Source: an uncultured bacterium (GTDB lineage: Bacteria > Armatimonadota > UBA5829 > DSUL01). From it: DNA of 9,165 nucleotides. Made by a program: the position numbers and the translations under genes. Below, one piece after another: positions 7,113 through 9,165 of this stretch. The DNA lies in contig CALCJH010000180.1 in the NCBI GenBank assembly GCA_937967775.1, positions 1-9,165 of the forward strand, read 5' to 3'. The notes beneath the pieces are model-generated. The model searched no databases and was not told where the DNA came from. It saw only the letters and a program-made list of their open reading frames with translations. The stretch's first letter is position 1. Every line of letters begins with the position of its first letter.

Positions 7113-8591
7113 ATGTCCCCTTCGACGTTTGAGATCCTGGCGGCGTTTTCGATCCTGACCCTCGCTCTTGCTGAAGGCGAGCCGGCTTCTTCCGGCGCCG
7201 TTCTCCCCGGAGGAACGGATCCGAGGGAAGAGGCGCGCAGGGAGATGGTGGAACGGATGGACCGTCACAACCTGCGCCTGAAGACCTCCGCTGTAATCGA
7301 GACATCCGCCCATCTGCTGCGCCCGCCGCCCGGAGGACTGCCGCCGGGGGCCGAAGTGGCGGCCGTCCCCCCGCGCATTGAGCTGGCCATCATCCCCCTG
7401 GAGCCCCGTTTTCTCAACCGGCAGCCGTCTCCGGATATGCACGTGGGCGTCTGGAGCACGTGGGGACAGGGATTCTACGACGCAGCCACCGCCCGCTACT
7501 ACGGCTCGGTGGGCAACCATGTCTTCTACGACGCACGCATCCACCTGGTGGAGTATGATACCCGGAGCAAGATCATCCGCCTGCTGCCGGAGATCAATGC
7601 CCTGATGGGACGCTTGCCCGGAGACTTCGGCGACGGGAAGATCCACGGACATCTGGACCTGTGGAACAACAGGCAACTCTGGTTCTGCACCTACTGGTGC
7701 GCATACCCCGAACCCTCGAAGGAGCAGTTCGAAAGCGGCTACGACGGAGGGCACCTGCTTTCCTGGGACCTGGACAAGGAGAAGCTGACAGACTACGGAG
7801 CGCCGCTCAAGCGCGCAAGCTGGCCATACCACCGGGTGGACGCGGCGCGGGGGCTGCTTTTCGCGGTGGGGGCGCTGGGAGAGTTCATCTGCTACGACCT
7901 GAAGGAGCAGCGGCTGCGGTTCGGTGGCTTTCCTCCTGAGGGGATCCGGTGGAGCGACCGCTGTATGGTGCTGGACGACGCGACGGGCTGCGTCTATTCC
8001 TCGAACGACACTCCTCGCGACCCCGAGGCGCACCTGATCCGCTACGATCCGCGCGCCAACCGGTTCACCCGTCTGGAGAGCCGCGTGCCTCCTGACGAGG
8101 ACGATGGGACTTCCCGGCAGATCCGCGCTCACTCGCGGGGCCGGCTGCCGGATGGCAGCATCCTGTGTATCACCCGCGGGGGACAGATGTTCCGCTTCTG
8201 GCCGGACCAAGACCGGGTGGAAAGCCTGGGCAAATGCTGGCCCGCCCCCAACGCGGAGCTTTACACTACGAGTGTCGCGGTCAGTCCGGACGGCCGCTTC
8301 GCGTATTACGTGCCCGCAGCCCACGGACGCGCGCACCGGTTGGGAACACCCGTGGTGCAATACGAACTGCGCACCGGGAGGCGCAAAGCGCTGGCGTTCC
8401 TGCATCCTTTCCTTTACGAGCGCTACGGCTATACGGCCTCGGGCACATACTCCGTGGACATCACTCCAGACGGGAAACGCCTGCTGATGTGGTTCAACGG
8501 AGCGTTCAAAGACCTCTCAACGGATATGGAGGACGTGTTCGGAGATCCGTCCATCGTCGTGCTGGACATCCCGGAAGAAGAGCGCCGCTGA
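7113..8591 (+). CDS. Predicted exported beta-propeller protein
   Basis: A 492-residue protein that I do not recognise as a named family. It has the look of a beta-propeller: repeated short strands with blade-like motifs such as VAVSPDGRFAYY (from residue 390) and VDITPDGKRLLMWF (from residue 448), YDPRANRFTRLESR, and ICYDLKEQRLRFGG. A KIHGHLDLWNNRQLWFCTY segment (from residue 176) resembles a stretch seen in uncharacterised propeller proteins. The N-terminus has a hydrophobic run (residues 8-20) ending LALA-EG that could be a signal peptide, but it lacks the usual basic start and contains Glu7, so export is uncertain. The ATG start has GGGAGGA about 11 bases upstream; no in-frame start lies closer upstream. 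It may bind or cleave a carbohydrate or simply act as a scaffold. It is divergent from the radical SAM gene and ends 11 bp from the convergent membrane-enzyme gene. Confidence 0.8.
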   Translation: MSPSTFEILAAFSILTLALAEGEPASSGAVLPGGTDPREEARREMVERMDRHNLRLKTSAVIETSAHLLRPPPGGLPPGAEVAAVPPRIELAIIPLEPRFLNRQPSPDMHVGVWSTWGQGFYDAATARYYGSVGNHVFYDARIHLVEYDTRSKIIRLLPEINALMGRLPGDFGDGKIHGHLDLWNNRQLWFCTYWCAYPEPSKEQFESGYDGGHLLSWDLDKEKLTDYGAPLKRASWPYHRVDAARGLLFAVGALGEFICYDLKEQRLRFGGFPPEGIRWSDRCMVLDDATGCVYSSNDTPRDPEAHLIRYDPRANRFTRLESRVPPDEDDGTSRQIRAHSRGRLPDGSILCITRGGQMFRFWPDQDRVESLGKCWPAPNAELYTTSVAVSPDGRFAYYVPAAHGRAHRLGTPVVQYELRTGRRKALAFLHPFLYERYGYTASGTYSVDITPDGKRLLMWFNGAFKDLSTDMEDVFGDPSIVVLDIPEEERR

Positions 8592-8602
8592 AGACCTTCC
8601 GC

Positions 8603-9165
8603 CTAGCGGACCCCTAGCCTGCGGTCCAGGGCTCGCAGGAAGGGGACGGACTCGATAAGCGCGGAAAGTGAGCGCCGCTCCGCATAGACGTGGACCGCGA
8701 TGAGAAGACCCAGGCAGACCACCCTCGCCCACAGCGGCCAGAGCAGGCAGACGCCCAGTCCCAGCAAGCCGCCCAGCGGATTTGCGCCCCCGTCACCCAA
8801 AATCCGCCGCCCCCGCGAGTCACCCGGCAGCAGGACCACTAGGGAGGCAGCGGCAGGAAGAGTCAGCAGCGCATAGTCCCGGACGACAGGCGGTCCCGGC
8901 AGGGCAGCGGCCAGTCCCACCCCGCACAAAGCAGCCCAGAGAAACAGAAAGGTCCAGCCCGCGCGTCCCGGGCGCAGATCCAGCAGGTTGATAAAGTTCG
9001 CGGAAAGGGCGATCAGCAGGCCATCCAGGACAACCAGGTGCGGCGCGGCCGTTCCCTCTCCCAGGAGCCAAGCTGCCCACAGGCTGGCGAGACCTCCCCC
9101 GGCTGCCTTGAGAAGGCCGGTGGTCACCCTGCCCTGGCGCACAAGTGTACGCAGATGCCCCCCGA
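8603..9165 (-). CDS. MraY/WecA-like glycosyl-phosphate transferase (GT4 superfamily), 5' truncated
   Basis: A polytopic membrane protein of the family that transfers a sugar phosphate from a UDP-sugar to a polyprenyl phosphate at the cytoplasmic membrane. The frame is open to the window edge and enters as GGHLRTLVRQGRVTTGLLKAAGG, so the GTG at 9142 is internal and the start lies beyond 9165. The portion seen (about 186 residues) has roughly four or five hydrophobic segments. It also shows NFINLLDLRPGRAG (about 8960-8998), the counterpart of the NxxNxxDGxDGL active-site loop, and GDGGANPLGGLLGLG (about 8755-8797), the counterpart of the GD-GS motif. It ends SLIE-PFLRALDRRLG, usual for compact bacterial members. 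The first aspartate pair of the active site should lie in the missing part. Lipid-linked sugar for an envelope polymer is the likely product; MraY itself is less likely because of its small size. Confidence 0.78.
   Translation of the reverse strand, partial: GGHLRTLVRQGRVTTGLLKAAGGGLASLWAAWLLGEGTAAPHLVVLDGLLIALSANFINLLDLRPGRAGWTFLFLWAALCGVGLAAALPGPPVVRDYALLTLPAAASLVVLLPGDSRGRRILGDGGANPLGGLLGLGVCLLWPLWARVVCLGLLIAVHVYAERRSLSALIESVPFLRALDRRLGVR

Noticed and set aside
7011..8405. A 464-codon open frame on the minus strand opposite the beta-propeller gene
   Set aside because: It is antisense to a better gene, its product has no recognisable motif and is rich in Arg, Pro and His in the way of high-GC shadow frames, and it has no credible start site.

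Overview
The window is GC-rich and densely coding, with ten protein genes, two of them cut by the window edges. I see no rRNA, tRNA, CRISPR array or insertion sequence. The best clue to the host is the small prepilin-like protein at about 3.2-3.9 kb. Its [16 protein letters not shown] head, [14 protein letters not shown] segment and C-terminal H-X9-DG motif are typical of the expanded pseudopilin families of Armatimonadota and, less exactly, of Planctomycetota. Frequent GTG starts, a Tat-exported TIM-barrel protein, a Gfo/Idh/MocA oxidoreductase and a compact MraY-like enzyme fit that picture. The phylum is an inference, not a proof.

Layout: 1-902 is the C-terminal part of a Gfo/Idh/MocA oxidoreductase (+). 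977-1774 is a DUF429 protein (+) whose ribosome binding site lies in a 14-bp palindrome. 1830-4746 is a tight four-gene + strand operon: a Tat-exported sugar-isomerase-like TIM barrel, a cysteine-rich DUF6125-like protein that starts inside the previous stop codon, a pseudopilin, and an amidohydrolase. Two minus-strand genes follow and are transcribed towards this operon: a radical SAM/SPASM protein of the AhbD/NirJ type (6988-5849) and then a type I-beta DAHP synthase (5802-4774). The 46-bp gap between them carries what looks like a copy of a widespread intergenic repeat. A short divergent promoter region (6989-7112) separates the radical SAM gene from a + strand gene for a probably exported beta-propeller protein (7113-8591). 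That gene converges, with 11 bp between, on a minus-strand MraY/WecA-like membrane glycosyl-phosphate transferase that runs off the right edge.

How the genes may work together: the Gfo/Idh/MocA enzyme, the exported TIM barrel and the amidohydrolase suggest oxidation and breakdown of sugars or sugar-derived ring compounds, partly outside the cytoplasm. The pseudopilin and the DUF6125-like protein in the same operon have no obvious place in such a pathway and are the most unusual part of the window. DAHP synthase begins the shikimate pathway. Its probable co-transcription with an AhbD/NirJ-like radical SAM enzyme has no clear explanation. I found no strong evidence for a wholly new system; the four-gene operon is the best candidate for follow-up.
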